The notes beneath the pieces were generated by a model, which saw nothing but the letters and a program-made list of their open reading frames with translations, had not been told where the DNA came from and did no database searches. From the NCBI GenBank assembly GCA_030693565.1, contig JAUYAJ010000374.1, positions 1 through 15,413 of the forward strand: a stretch of DNA of 15,413 nucleotides, written 5' to 3'. Both the position numbers and the translations under genes were made by a program. Positions 8,001-14,773 of this stretch are shown in pieces. The stretch is from Rubrivivax sp. (lineage in GTDB: Bacteria; Pseudomonadota; Gammaproteobacteria; Burkholderiales; Burkholderiaceae_C). Each line of letters begins with the position of its first letter. The stretch's first letter is position 1.

Positions 8001-8007
8001 GCGCGGG

Positions 8008-8012
8008 TCCTT
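8008..8012 (-). promoter_or_regulatory. Shine-Dalgarno of dctP
   Basis: AAGGA on the minus strand, seven bases before the ATG at 8000. It fixes the dctP start over the longer in-frame alternative. A 6-bp GC hairpin (8030-8035 with 8039-8044, loop TGC) lies just upstream. I could not identify a convincing -35/-10 pair in the 98-bp gap. Confidence 0.7.
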
Positions 8013-8071
8013 GTGTGGGTGATGTGGACCGGGGCTGCGCCCCGTGGCCTGGATCGTCCCCCATCCTAGCA

Positions 8072-8092
8072 ACCCGGCCTTCGGCGCCGGGT
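8072..8092 (-). terminator. Hairpin after msrQ, possible terminator
   Basis: A 7-bp GC-rich inverted repeat (ACCCGGC 8072-8078, GCCGGGT 8086-8092) with a 7-nt loop lies six bases past the msrQ stop and before the dctP promoter region. The T-tract is almost absent on the minus strand, so intrinsic strength is doubtful. On the plus strand the loop contains CTTCGG. Confidence 0.5.
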
Positions 8093-8098
8093 CAGCCA

Positions 8099-8731
8099 TT
8101 ACCCTGAGATCGGCGCTGCTCGGCCGCCGGCTTTGCGCTGGCGCAAAGCCCACGATAGTCGCCAGCCCAACAGTGTGGCCACGATCGCGGCGTAGACGCC
8201 GACTTCGGCGAAGTCGTTCTTGCCTGAGCGCATCCAGAAGAAGTGCAGCAAGGCGAGCAGCGCAATGGCGTAGACGGCGCGGTGCAGCGCCTGCCAGCGC
8301 TTGGCGCCCAGCCAGCGGATCGCGCCGTTGAACGAGGTCGCCGCCAGCGGCAGCATCGTCAGCAGTGCCGCCGTGCCGACGAGGATGAACGGTCGCTTGG
8401 GGATGTCGGCCACGATCGCCGCCATATCAAAACCCATGTCCAGCCAGGCGAAGCACAGGAAGTGCAGCACGGCGTAGAAAAAGGTGAACAGCCCCAGCAT
8501 GCGCCGCAGCCGCGCCAGCGCGTGCCAGCCGCTGAGCTGGCGCAGCGGCGTCACCGCCAGCGTCAGGCACAGCGCGCGCAAGGTCCAGTCGCCGCTGCTG
8601 CGGATCAGTGCCTCAGCCGGGTTGGCGCCCAGCTTGTCGGCGAAGGCGGCGTATACCAGCCACGACAGCGGCAGCAGGCAAAGGGCGAAGACGATGGGTT
8701 TGGCGGCTCGGTGGAGCAGCAGCTTGTTCAA
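8099..8731 (-). CDS. msrQ: MsrQ, haem membrane subunit of the MsrPQ methionine sulfoxide reductase
   Basis: A 210-residue integral membrane protein of the ferric-reductase-like YedZ/MsrQ family. MsrQ carries haem b (and in some cases FMN) and passes electrons from the quinone pool or flavin reductase to periplasmic MsrP. Hydrophobic helices span most of the chain. Candidate haem-ligand histidines are H90 (FYAVLHFLCF), H150 (RWQALHRAVYAI) and H163 (LLALLHFFW), at the usual family positions. The reading begins at TTG (8731), seven bases after the msrP stop. No ATG or GTG is available in frame immediately upstream, and MNKLLLHRAAKPIVF matches the expected length, so TTG is the best start. A purine-rich AAGAAG at the msrP end could serve as ribosome site, though it is rather far away. 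Confidence 0.94.
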   Translation of the reverse strand: MNKLLLHRAAKPIVFALCLLPLSWLVYAAFADKLGANPAEALIRSSGDWTLRALCLTLAVTPLRQLSGWHALARLRRMLGLFTFFYAVLHFLCFAWLDMGFDMAAIVADIPKRPFILVGTAALLTMLPLAATSFNGAIRWLGAKRWQALHRAVYAIALLALLHFFWMRSGKNDFAEVGVYAAIVATLLGWRLSWALRQRKAGGRAAPISG

Positions 8732-8738
8732 GGCGCGA

Positions 8739-9731
8739 TCAGTAGAACTTCTTCAGGTCCATGCCGGCGTAAAGCTGGCCGACCTGCGCCTCGTAGCCGT
8801 TGAACATCAGCGTCGGGCGCTTCCTGGCGAAGAGGCCATCCTCGCCGATGCGCCGTTCGGTGGCCTGGCTCCAGCGCGGGTGGTCGACGCCCGGGTTGAC
8901 GTTCGAGTAGAAGCCGTACTCACCGGGAATCGCCAGCTCCCAGCTCGTCTTGGGCTGGTTTTCGAGGAAGCGGATGCGGACGATGGACTTGCCCGACTTG
9001 AAGCCGTACTTCCAGGGCACGACCAGCCGCACCGGGGCGCCGTTCTGGTTCGGCAGCGTCTCGCCGTAAAGGCCGTAGGCCAGCATCGTCAGCGGGTGCA
9101 TGGCCTCGTCCAGGCGCAGCGCCTCGACGTAAGGCCAGTCGAGCACCGACGAGTTCAGGCCCGGCATGCGCGCCTTGTCGGCCAGGGTCACGAACTGCAC
9201 GTACTTGGCGTTGCCCGTGGGCTCGACGCGCTTGATCAGCTCGGCCAGCGAATAGCCGACCCAGGGCACGACCATCGACCAGCCTTCGACGCAGCGCAGC
9301 CGGTAGCTGCGCTCTTCCATCGGCGCCAGCTTCAGCAAGGCGTCGAGATCGTAGTTGCCGGGCTTCTTGACTTCGCCGTCGACGGCCACCGTCCACGGCC
9401 GCGGCTTGAGCGTGCCGGCGTTACGGGCGGGGTCGGCCTTGTCGGTGCCGAATTCGTAGAAGTTGTTGTAGCTGGTGACGTCGGCGTATGGCGTCAGCTT
9501 TTCCATCGTCAGCGCACCGGCCACGCTGCTGCGGCTGGCGGCCAGCGCTGGCAGCCGGCCGGGCCTGGCGCCCTGGGCGCGGGCGTCACGAGCTGCCCAT
9601 AGCGCCAATGTGCCACCGGCTGCGCCAGCGGCGAGCTGGCGCAGCAGCGTGCGGCGCTCTTCGTAGACGGCGCGCGGCGTGATCTCCGAAGCCAGCGGAT
9701 GGGCGTAGCCCCGGTTCTTCAGCAGATGCAT
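8739..9731 (-). CDS. msrP: MsrP, molybdenum-cofactor periplasmic methionine sulfoxide reductase catalytic subunit
   Basis: A 330-residue member of the sulfite oxidase fold, YedY/MsrP type. It reduces methionine sulfoxide in oxidised periplasmic proteins with electrons from MsrQ. The N-terminus holds a twin-arginine signal (E-E-R26-R27-T-L-L) followed by the Ala-rich hydrophobic core, and processing near ARAQG at about 50-54 is likely, so it is exported folded with its cofactor. C147 in RLRCVEGWSM is the expected molybdenum ligand. Other family stretches are TSYNNFYEFGTDK and LVVPWKYGFKSGKSIVRI. The length is typical. The ATG at 9731 has a good ribosome site, GAGAGG, seven bases upstream. msrQ follows seven bases after the stop, and ccsA ends 49 bp upstream. 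Confidence 0.97.
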   Translation of the reverse strand: MHLLKNRGYAHPLASEITPRAVYEERRTLLRQLAAGAAGGTLALWAARDARAQGARPGRLPALAASRSSVAGALTMEKLTPYADVTSYNNFYEFGTDKADPARNAGTLKPRPWTVAVDGEVKKPGNYDLDALLKLAPMEERSYRLRCVEGWSMVVPWVGYSLAELIKRVEPTGNAKYVQFVTLADKARMPGLNSSVLDWPYVEALRLDEAMHPLTMLAYGLYGETLPNQNGAPVRLVVPWKYGFKSGKSIVRIRFLENQPKTSWELAIPGEYGFYSNVNPGVDHPRWSQATERRIGEDGLFARKRPTLMFNGYEAQVGQLYAGMDLKKFY

Positions 9732-9738
9732 ACGGTTT

Positions 9739-9744
9739 CCTCTC
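9739..9744 (-). promoter_or_regulatory. Shine-Dalgarno of msrP
   Basis: GAGAGG on the minus strand, seven bases before the ATG at 9731. This strong site supports the chosen start and independent initiation of msrP in the 49-bp gap after ccsA. Confidence 0.65.
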
Positions 9745-9756
9745 GACGTTGTATTT

Positions 9757-9781
9757 AGGTCGCAGCCGCGGCTGCCGACCT
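9757..9781 (-). repeat. Imperfect inverted repeat at the end of ccsA
   Basis: AGGTCGCAGC (9757-9766) pairs with GCTGCCGACCT (9771-9781) with one bulged base and a CGCG loop. The stem touches the ccsA stop codon. No T-run follows on the minus strand. It may be a weak transcription end or mRNA stabiliser between ccsA and msrP; it could also be chance in such GC-rich DNA. Confidence 0.4.
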
Positions 9782-11157
9782 TACAGCTCGCCGTAGGAAT
9801 GCAAGCCCGACAGGAACATGTTGACGCCCAGGAAGGCGAAGGTGGTGATTACCAGCCCCACCAGCGCCCACCAGGCAGCGACGGTGCCGCGCAGGCCTTT
9901 CATCAGCCGCATGTGCAGCCAGGCCGCATAGTTGAGCCAGACGATCAGCGCCCAGGTCTCCTTCGGGTCCCAGCTCCAGTAGCCGCCCCAGGCCTCGGCG
10001 GCCCAAAAAGCGCCCAGGATGGTGGCGATGGTGAAGAAGGCAAAGCCGACGGCGATGGCCTTGTACATCACGTCGTCGAGGATCTCGAAGTCGGGCAGCC
10101 GGTCGGCGATGCGCCGGCGCGCCATCAGGATGGCGGCCACGATCAGCGCGCTGATGCCGAAGTAGACGATCCAGTAGCTGCTGGATCCGCCCGTCGGGTC
10201 CTTGCGGAAGACGAAGGGCTCGAAGGCCAGCACCACGCCCAGCGCCCACAGCGGCGCCAGCTTCCACCACTTGTGCTCGTCGGCCTGCTGCTTGATGAGG
10301 TAGGCGAAGGCGACCATGGCGGCGATGGCGAAGGTGCCGTAGCCGATGAAGTTGGCCGGCACATGCAGCTTCATCCACCAGCTTTGCAGCGCCGGCACCA
10401 GCGGCTGGATCTCGTGCGCCTCGCGCACCAAGGTGTACCAGAGCAGGAAGCCGACTGCGGCGCTGACGATCAGCATGGCGAACGCGCCCAGCGCGCGCGT
10501 GCGGTAGTGCTGTTCGTAGTAAAGGTAGAACAGCGTCGTCAGCCAGCAGAACAGCACGAACACTTCGTACAAGTTGCTGACCGGGATGTGGCCGATGTCG
10601 GGCGCGATCTGGTGGCTCTCGTACCAGCGCACCAGCGAACCGATGATCGCCAGCGCCACCGCCGTCCAGGCCATGCCCGAGCCCAGTTGCAGCGCGGCGT
10701 TGTCGCCACTGGCGGCGCTGCCGGCGCTGCCGGGGCGCACGCTGGCCAGCAGGCCGATCCAGTAGAACGCCGTGCTCATGAAGAACAGCAGGCAGGCCCA
10801 CAGGATGGCGCTTTGGCTGGAGAGGAAGTACTTGAGCAGGAAGACCTTGTCGGCGGCGGCCAGGTCGGCGCCAAAACCGTCAGCAGTGCGCGAGTACAGC
10901 GCGACGGCCAGCAGCGTGGCGGCGCCGACCGCCAGCGACAGCCCGCGCACCCGGCCCCAGAACCAGCCCATGCCGATCAGGCTGGGCACGGTGCCGGCGA
11001 GGATCCAGGTTTCGTAGAAGTCCATCGACGCGCCGTAGCGCTGGAAGCCATAACCGGCGCCAGCAGCCACCAGCAGCGCGAACAGCCAGTCGTAGGCGCT
11101 GCGCCGGGCCAGGAAGCCGCCATGGCCAATGGTCAGCGGTGCGGTGGTGGTGTTCAT
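9781..11157 (-). CDS. ccsA: System II cytochrome c biogenesis protein CcsA (ResC/CcsB-type haem handling protein)
   Basis: A 458-residue polytopic membrane protein that, with ResB, forms the System II cytochrome c synthase, moving haem to the periplasm and joining it to CXXCH motifs. The tryptophan-rich haem-binding WWD signature is WGGYWSWDPKETW at 390-402. Conserved histidine positions are visible as H265 (LHVPANFIGYG), H416 (AAWLHMRL) and H453 (SGLHSYG). The segment GHIPVSNLYEVF at 189-200 is also typical. The ATG at 11157 overlaps the resB stop as ATGA, with AGGAG five bases upstream (11163-11167), so the two are translationally coupled. In betaproteobacteria this protein is often named CcsB or ResC; the symbol is a naming choice, not a different function. 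Confidence 0.96.
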   Translation of the reverse strand: MNTTTAPLTIGHGGFLARRSAYDWLFALLVAAGAGYGFQRYGASMDFYETWILAGTVPSLIGMGWFWGRVRGLSLAVGAATLLAVALYSRTADGFGADLAAADKVFLLKYFLSSQSAILWACLLFFMSTAFYWIGLLASVRPGSAGSAASGDNAALQLGSGMAWTAVALAIIGSLVRWYESHQIAPDIGHIPVSNLYEVFVLFCWLTTLFYLYYEQHYRTRALGAFAMLIVSAAVGFLLWYTLVREAHEIQPLVPALQSWWMKLHVPANFIGYGTFAIAAMVAFAYLIKQQADEHKWWKLAPLWALGVVLAFEPFVFRKDPTGGSSSYWIVYFGISALIVAAILMARRRIADRLPDFEILDDVMYKAIAVGFAFFTIATILGAFWAAEAWGGYWSWDPKETWALIVWLNYAAWLHMRLMKGLRGTVAAWWALVGLVITTFAFLGVNMFLSGLHSYGEL

Positions 11158-13298
11158 GCGGTCTCCTGCAGCAGGGCTTTTTTGATGCGCTCGAACTCCG
11201 CATCACCGTCAAGTGTGCGCCGGGTCGTCGACATCGCGGTGACGATGCGGGTGCGCTCGGCGTTCTCGCCATCGGCTTGGAGCCAGATCCAGAGCCGGCG
11301 TTCCCTGACGTAGAGCATCATGAAGACGCCCAATATCAGCAAGGTGGCGCCCAGATAGACCAGCTTTTGCCCGGGGGCGCGCGCGACCTGGAACACGCTG
11401 GCCTGGACCTGGGTGAAGTCGGTCAGCTGGAAAGTCAAAGGCGTCGGGTAGAAGAAGCTGTCTGACAGCGAAGTCACCGCCATGCGCATGAACTGCTCGG
11501 TGGACTCGTCGCTCGCCAGCGGGGCCAGCCCGGCTTGTTCACGGGTCAGGCTCAGCAACTCATGCAGGCTGCCGTTGAGGATGCGCAGCAGCACTTCGGT
11601 GATGCGCATGCGGTCGGACTCGGGGACGCTGGTCTCCATGAAGTCGGCCAGCGCCTGCAGCCCCCCGGCGGGGCGGTTGGGGCGCTCGGCGACGCTGGGC
11701 GGCTGAACCACGTCGACGCCGGCGAACAGGCCGAGCGCGCGCTCGGCGGTGGCGAGCAACTGCGCCGCCATCTCGGGCTTGTCGGTCGGGGTCGACAGGG
11801 CGACATAGCGGCGCACCGCCTTGTCGCGCAGCGCCGGGTCGTCCAGCGCCTGGCGCAGCCGCATCCAGCCGTCGATGCCGTCCTGGTCGTCGGCCGGCAC
11901 GCGCAGGTAGCGGAACGACTCACTGGGGGCGTCGCGGGTGCCGAGCAGGAACACGCGATGGCCGTCGAGCTCGAACGGCAGCATGTAGTTGTGAAACTCG
12001 CGCGCCTGGCCACTGGCGTCACGCAACTTGTAGGTGATCGACGGGCCGACGTTGCGCAACTCCTTCTTCGTCACCACGCGGGTGCCGCTGCCCAGCCGCT
12101 CTTCGACGCTGCTGCGCAGGTCGACCTTGCGCACGTCGGTGGCCTCGTCGTCGCCTTTGGCGCCGAAGTTCTCGACGTTGATGACGCGCAGCGCGGCGAA
12201 TTCCAGCGTCAGCGCCTGGTCGCCCTGGGCGCTGCCGGTGACGATCTCGGTGCGGCCGCCGATCTGCCCTTCGACGGTGAAGGGCTTCTGATTGCCACGC
12301 ATCGGCATCGCCGACAGCTTCACCTGCGAGCCGCCGTCGTCGAAGCTGCTTTGGTAGATGGCGATGCCGCGGTGGAAGGCCGGTTTGTTGACCTCGACGG
12401 TGGCCGGGATGGCCTGCTGGGTTTCGCGATCGTGGATGACGATCTGGCTGGCGAACAGCTTGGGCATGCCGGTGGCGTAGTACTCGACGACAAACTTCTT
12501 CAGCTCGACGTCGAAAGGCAGGTCTTGCAGCACCACGCCTTCTTGCATGCTGAGGATGGCGGTGCCGGCGCGTGCGCCTTCGGGCACCAGCAGGTTGGCG
12601 CGAAAGGTCGGGTTGGCGCTGCTCAGGCGGTGCTGGTCGGGCACGTCGGCGACCATGCCGCCGCCGGCGAACGGCGTCTTGCCTTGCCAGGCCATCTGGG
12701 CGCGCACGATGAGGTCACCGTCGGCCAGCCCGCCCAGGCAGATCAGCACGATGGACGAATGTGCGGACAGGTAACCGATCTTGTTCGACGACCCTTTGCG
12801 CGCCGCCACCATGGTGCCGCCTTCGCGCTGCTGCACCTTGGCTTTCCAGCCGCCGCCGGCGAGCAGGGCGCTGACGCGCGCCAGCGCGGTGGCTGGCGTC
12901 TCGGCCAGCGTCGCCTGTCCCTTGTGGTGGAAGGCCTGCAGCGCTTGTTCGCGCAGGCTTTCCTTGTAGTTCTTCAGGTCGACCAGGATCTTGGGCGCGT
13001 TGCGCGCGATGCACAGGCTGGTGGAGACGACCAGGAAGGCCAGGATCAGCAGAAACCAGGGCGCGCTGTAGACGGTGAAGAGGTTGACGCGGCCGAAGAC
13101 GTCGGCCCAGAACGGGCCGAACTGGTTGACGTAGTTGATCGCCGGTTCGTTCTGCTTGACCACCGTGCCGATGATCGAGGCGATGCAGATCAGCGTCAGC
13201 AGCGAAATCGAGAAGCGCATCGACGACAACAACTCGACCGCCTCGCGCACGGTGCGCGAACGGGTGCGCAGTTCGACCCCTGATGTGGATACTGTCAT
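11154..13298 (-). CDS. resB: System II cytochrome c biogenesis protein ResB (Ccs1 family)
   Basis: A 714-residue ResB/Ccs1 protein, partner of CcsA in periplasmic haem attachment. Predicted helices lie at about 31-48 (ISLLTLICIASIIGTVV), 80-98 (PWFLLILAFLVVSTSLCIA), 178-196 and 646-664 (LVYLGATLLILGVFMMLYV), with a large periplasmic domain between the third and fourth. H180 in GYLSAHSSIV falls where a conserved haem-related histidine is expected. The periplasmic part has family stretches such as AFHRGIAIYQSSFDDGG and, before the last helix, FYPTPLTFQLTDFTQVQ. The ATG at 13298 is preceded by no Shine-Dalgarno but by a GATAAT only six bases upstream, so the message may be leaderless. The length is in the range seen for betaproteobacterial ResB. 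Confidence 0.96.
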   Translation of the reverse strand: MTVSTSGVELRTRSRTVREAVELLSSMRFSISLLTLICIASIIGTVVKQNEPAINYVNQFGPFWADVFGRVNLFTVYSAPWFLLILAFLVVSTSLCIARNAPKILVDLKNYKESLREQALQAFHHKGQATLAETPATALARVSALLAGGGWKAKVQQREGGTMVAARKGSSNKIGYLSAHSSIVLICLGGLADGDLIVRAQMAWQGKTPFAGGGMVADVPDQHRLSSANPTFRANLLVPEGARAGTAILSMQEGVVLQDLPFDVELKKFVVEYYATGMPKLFASQIVIHDRETQQAIPATVEVNKPAFHRGIAIYQSSFDDGGSQVKLSAMPMRGNQKPFTVEGQIGGRTEIVTGSAQGDQALTLEFAALRVINVENFGAKGDDEATDVRKVDLRSSVEERLGSGTRVVTKKELRNVGPSITYKLRDASGQAREFHNYMLPFELDGHRVFLLGTRDAPSESFRYLRVPADDQDGIDGWMRLRQALDDPALRDKAVRRYVALSTPTDKPEMAAQLLATAERALGLFAGVDVVQPPSVAERPNRPAGGLQALADFMETSVPESDRMRITEVLLRILNGSLHELLSLTREQAGLAPLASDESTEQFMRMAVTSLSDSFFYPTPLTFQLTDFTQVQASVFQVARAPGQKLVYLGATLLILGVFMMLYVRERRLWIWLQADGENAERTRIVTAMSTTRRTLDGDAEFERIKKALLQETA

Positions 13299-13304
13299 TG
13301 CAGG

Positions 13305-13334
13305 ATTATCGAGCCCGGGCAGTCAGCAAGCCAA
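13305..13334 (-). promoter_or_regulatory. Candidate promoter of resB
   Basis: On the minus strand TTGGCT (13329-13334), an 18-bp spacer and GATAAT (13305-13310) resemble a sigma-70 promoter. The -10 ends six bases before the resB ATG, so the transcript would begin at or next to the start codon. It lies directly after the cytochrome c4 terminator hairpin. Confidence 0.45.
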
Positions 13335-13360
13335 ACGGGCCGGTCGATGACCGGCCCGTT
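13334..13360 (-). terminator. Terminator hairpin of the cytochrome c4 gene
   Basis: A perfect 12-bp GC-rich inverted repeat (AACGGGCCGGTC 13334-13345, partner 13349-13360) with a 3-nt loop lies 37 bp after the cytochrome stop. On the minus strand the second arm ends in GTT and continues TGG, a short T-run. It is the strongest terminator-like structure in the window and separates the cytochrome gene from resB. Confidence 0.72.
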
Positions 13361-13397
13361 GGCAGGGCTTGGCAGGCGGACGGGCCGGGCCGCGGCG

Positions 13398-14012
13398 TCA
13401 GCGCAGGCCGGCGATGTAGTCGGCGACAGCGGCGATCTCGCGATCGTTCATCTTGTCGGCGATCGCCGTCATCTGCGCGCTGTTGCCGCGCGCGCCGGAG
13501 CGGAAGGCCGTCAGCTGCGCGGCGGTGTAGTCGCCATGCTGGCCACCCAGGCGCGGGTATTGCGACGGCAGGCCGGCGCCGTTGGCGCTGTGGCAGGCGG
13601 CGCAGGCGGGCACCTGCTTGGCGGCGATGCCGCCGCGGTAGATCTGCTCGCCCAGCGTCACCGTGTCTTTGTTCCTGGCGAAGCCGGTCTTGGCTTGCTT
13701 GGCGGCGTAGAACGCGGCCAGATGGCGCATGTCGTCTTCCGACAGCGTGGCGGCAAAGCCTTGCATGACGGCGTTCTTGCGCTTGCCGGACTTGAATTCC
13801 TGCAACTGCTTGACCAGGTATTCCGGGTGCTGCTGCTGCAGGATCGGGTTGGCGGGCGCGCCACGCGAACCGTCGGCCGTGTGGCAGGCCATGCAGGTGG
13901 CGGCGAGCGCCTGACCCTTGGCCAGATCGGCTTTGAAGGCAGGCTTGTTTTCGGCCGCCAGCGCGGGGCTGGCGAGTGCGGCGGCGAGCAACAGGGCGAC
14001 GAGCGACTTCAT
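13398..14012 (-). CDS. Dihaem cytochrome c4, periplasmic electron carrier
   Basis: A 204-residue secreted cytochrome with two haem-binding sites: C40-M-A-C43-H44 and C137-A-A-C140-H141. The two halves are similar, as in cytochrome c4. Likely axial methionines are M83 (KNAVMQGFAATL) and M181 (GNSAQMTAIADKM). A Sec signal peptide covers about residues 1-19 (MKSLVALLLA then AALASPALA before AENKP). Cytochromes c4 carry electrons from the bc1 complex to terminal oxidases such as cbb3. The ATG at 14012 is chosen because it starts the signal peptide and has AAGG upstream; a longer frame to 14078 would overlap the engB start. Its place next to resB-ccsA links a substrate with its maturation machinery. 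Confidence 0.96.
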   Translation of the reverse strand: MKSLVALLLAAALASPALAAENKPAFKADLAKGQALAATCMACHTADGSRGAPANPILQQQHPEYLVKQLQEFKSGKRKNAVMQGFAATLSEDDMRHLAAFYAAKQAKTGFARNKDTVTLGEQIYRGGIAAKQVPACAACHSANGAGLPSQYPRLGGQHGDYTAAQLTAFRSGARGNSAQMTAIADKMNDREIAAVADYIAGLR

Positions 14013-14071
14013 GAACAGGCCTTGAGTGAGGGACATTCCAGACGAAAAACCCGCTGATTTTACAATGCTCC
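14013..14071. promoter_or_regulatory. Divergent promoter region, cytochrome c4 / engB
   Basis: This 59-bp gap separates the only divergent gene pair in the window and is richer in A and T than its surroundings. On the plus strand TACAAT (14061-14066) is a good -10 hexamer, five bases before the engB ATG, without a recognisable -35. On the minus strand TAAAAT (14062-14057) overlaps it, and AAGG precedes the cytochrome start. Both promoters probably lie here; the exact sites are uncertain. Confidence 0.55.
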
Positions 14072-14773
14072 ATGACAACCGCTCCCCAAGACCGTCAGGT
14101 CGCCAGCGAACAGCAGGCCAAAATCGCTCTGGGCTGGACCCACAGCGCGCGCTTTCTCACCACCGCCAGCAAGCTCGACCAGCTGCCCGTGACCGAGCTG
14201 CCGGAGATCGCTTTCGTTGGCCGCAGCAATGCGGGCAAGTCGACCGCGATCAACCGGCTGGCGCAGCAAAAACGCCTGGCCTTCGCCTCGCGCACGCCGG
14301 GGCGCACCCAGCACATCAACCTCTTCGAGGTCGGTCCCAAGGACGCGCCAGACGCCCTCTTCACCGACTTGCCGGGCTACGGCTATGCCGCTGTGGCGCG
14401 CGCCGCCAAGCTGCGCTGGCAAGAGGTGATGGCTGAATACCTGGCGGTGCGTCGCAGCCTGCATGGTGTGGTGCTGATGGTCGACTCCCGGCTCGGTTTC
14501 ACCGACCTCGACCGCCAGCTGATGAGCTTCATCGGCCCGCGCGTGGCCGGCGGCGAAGTGCGGCTGCTGGTGTTGCTGACCAAGGCCGACAAGCTCAACC
14601 GCCGCGACGCCCAGGCGGCGCTGCTGGGCGCCCAGACGGTGCTGGCCGAGGTGTCCAGCGAGAGCGCCGACGTTGCCGTGACGCTGTTCTCGGCGCTGTC
14701 GCGCCAAGGCCTGGGCGATGTCGCGCAGGCGCTACACCAGTGGATACACCCGCAGACCGCAGCGCCGGCGTGA
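14072..14773 (+). CDS. engB: Ribosome biogenesis GTP-binding protein EngB/YihA/YsxC
   Basis: A 233-residue TrmE-Era-EngA-type GTPase needed for late assembly of the large ribosomal subunit. All GTPase motifs are present in order: G1 GRSNAGKS at 50-57, G2 region with T75 in SRTPGRTQ, G3 DLPGYG at 99-104, G4 TKADK at 170-174, and G5 FSALS at 206-210. Its length is usual for betaproteobacteria, which carry a short N-terminal extension before the conserved GWTHSARFLT. The ATG at 14072 has no Shine-Dalgarno and lies five bases after a TACAAT hexamer, so translation may begin on a leaderless or very short-leader message. The hydrolase gene overlaps its stop codon by four bases. Confidence 0.97.
   Translation: MTTAPQDRQVASEQQAKIALGWTHSARFLTTASKLDQLPVTELPEIAFVGRSNAGKSTAINRLAQQKRLAFASRTPGRTQHINLFEVGPKDAPDALFTDLPGYGYAAVARAAKLRWQEVMAEYLAVRRSLHGVVLMVDSRLGFTDLDRQLMSFIGPRVAGGEVRLLVLLTKADKLNRRDAQAALLGAQTVLAEVSSESADVAVTLFSALSRQGLGDVAQALHQWIHPQTAAPA

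Noticed and set aside
7001..8153. Longer reading of dctP starting near 8153
   Set aside because: The extension overlaps msrQ and hides the signal peptide, whereas the ATG at 8000 has a good ribosome site and a typical Sec signal.
9799..11313. Plus-strand open frame of 504 codons opposite ccsA
   Set aside because: It is the shadow of ccsA, whose WWD motif and helices are clear on the minus strand.
11535..13283. Plus-strand open frame of 582 codons opposite resB
   Set aside because: The sense strand encodes an unmistakable ResB. The antisense product shows no domain, and long stop-free antisense frames are expected at this GC content.
14013..14078. Upstream start for the cytochrome c4 gene at 14078
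   Set aside because: It would overlap the engB start and place 22 extra residues before an ideal signal peptide that begins at 14012.
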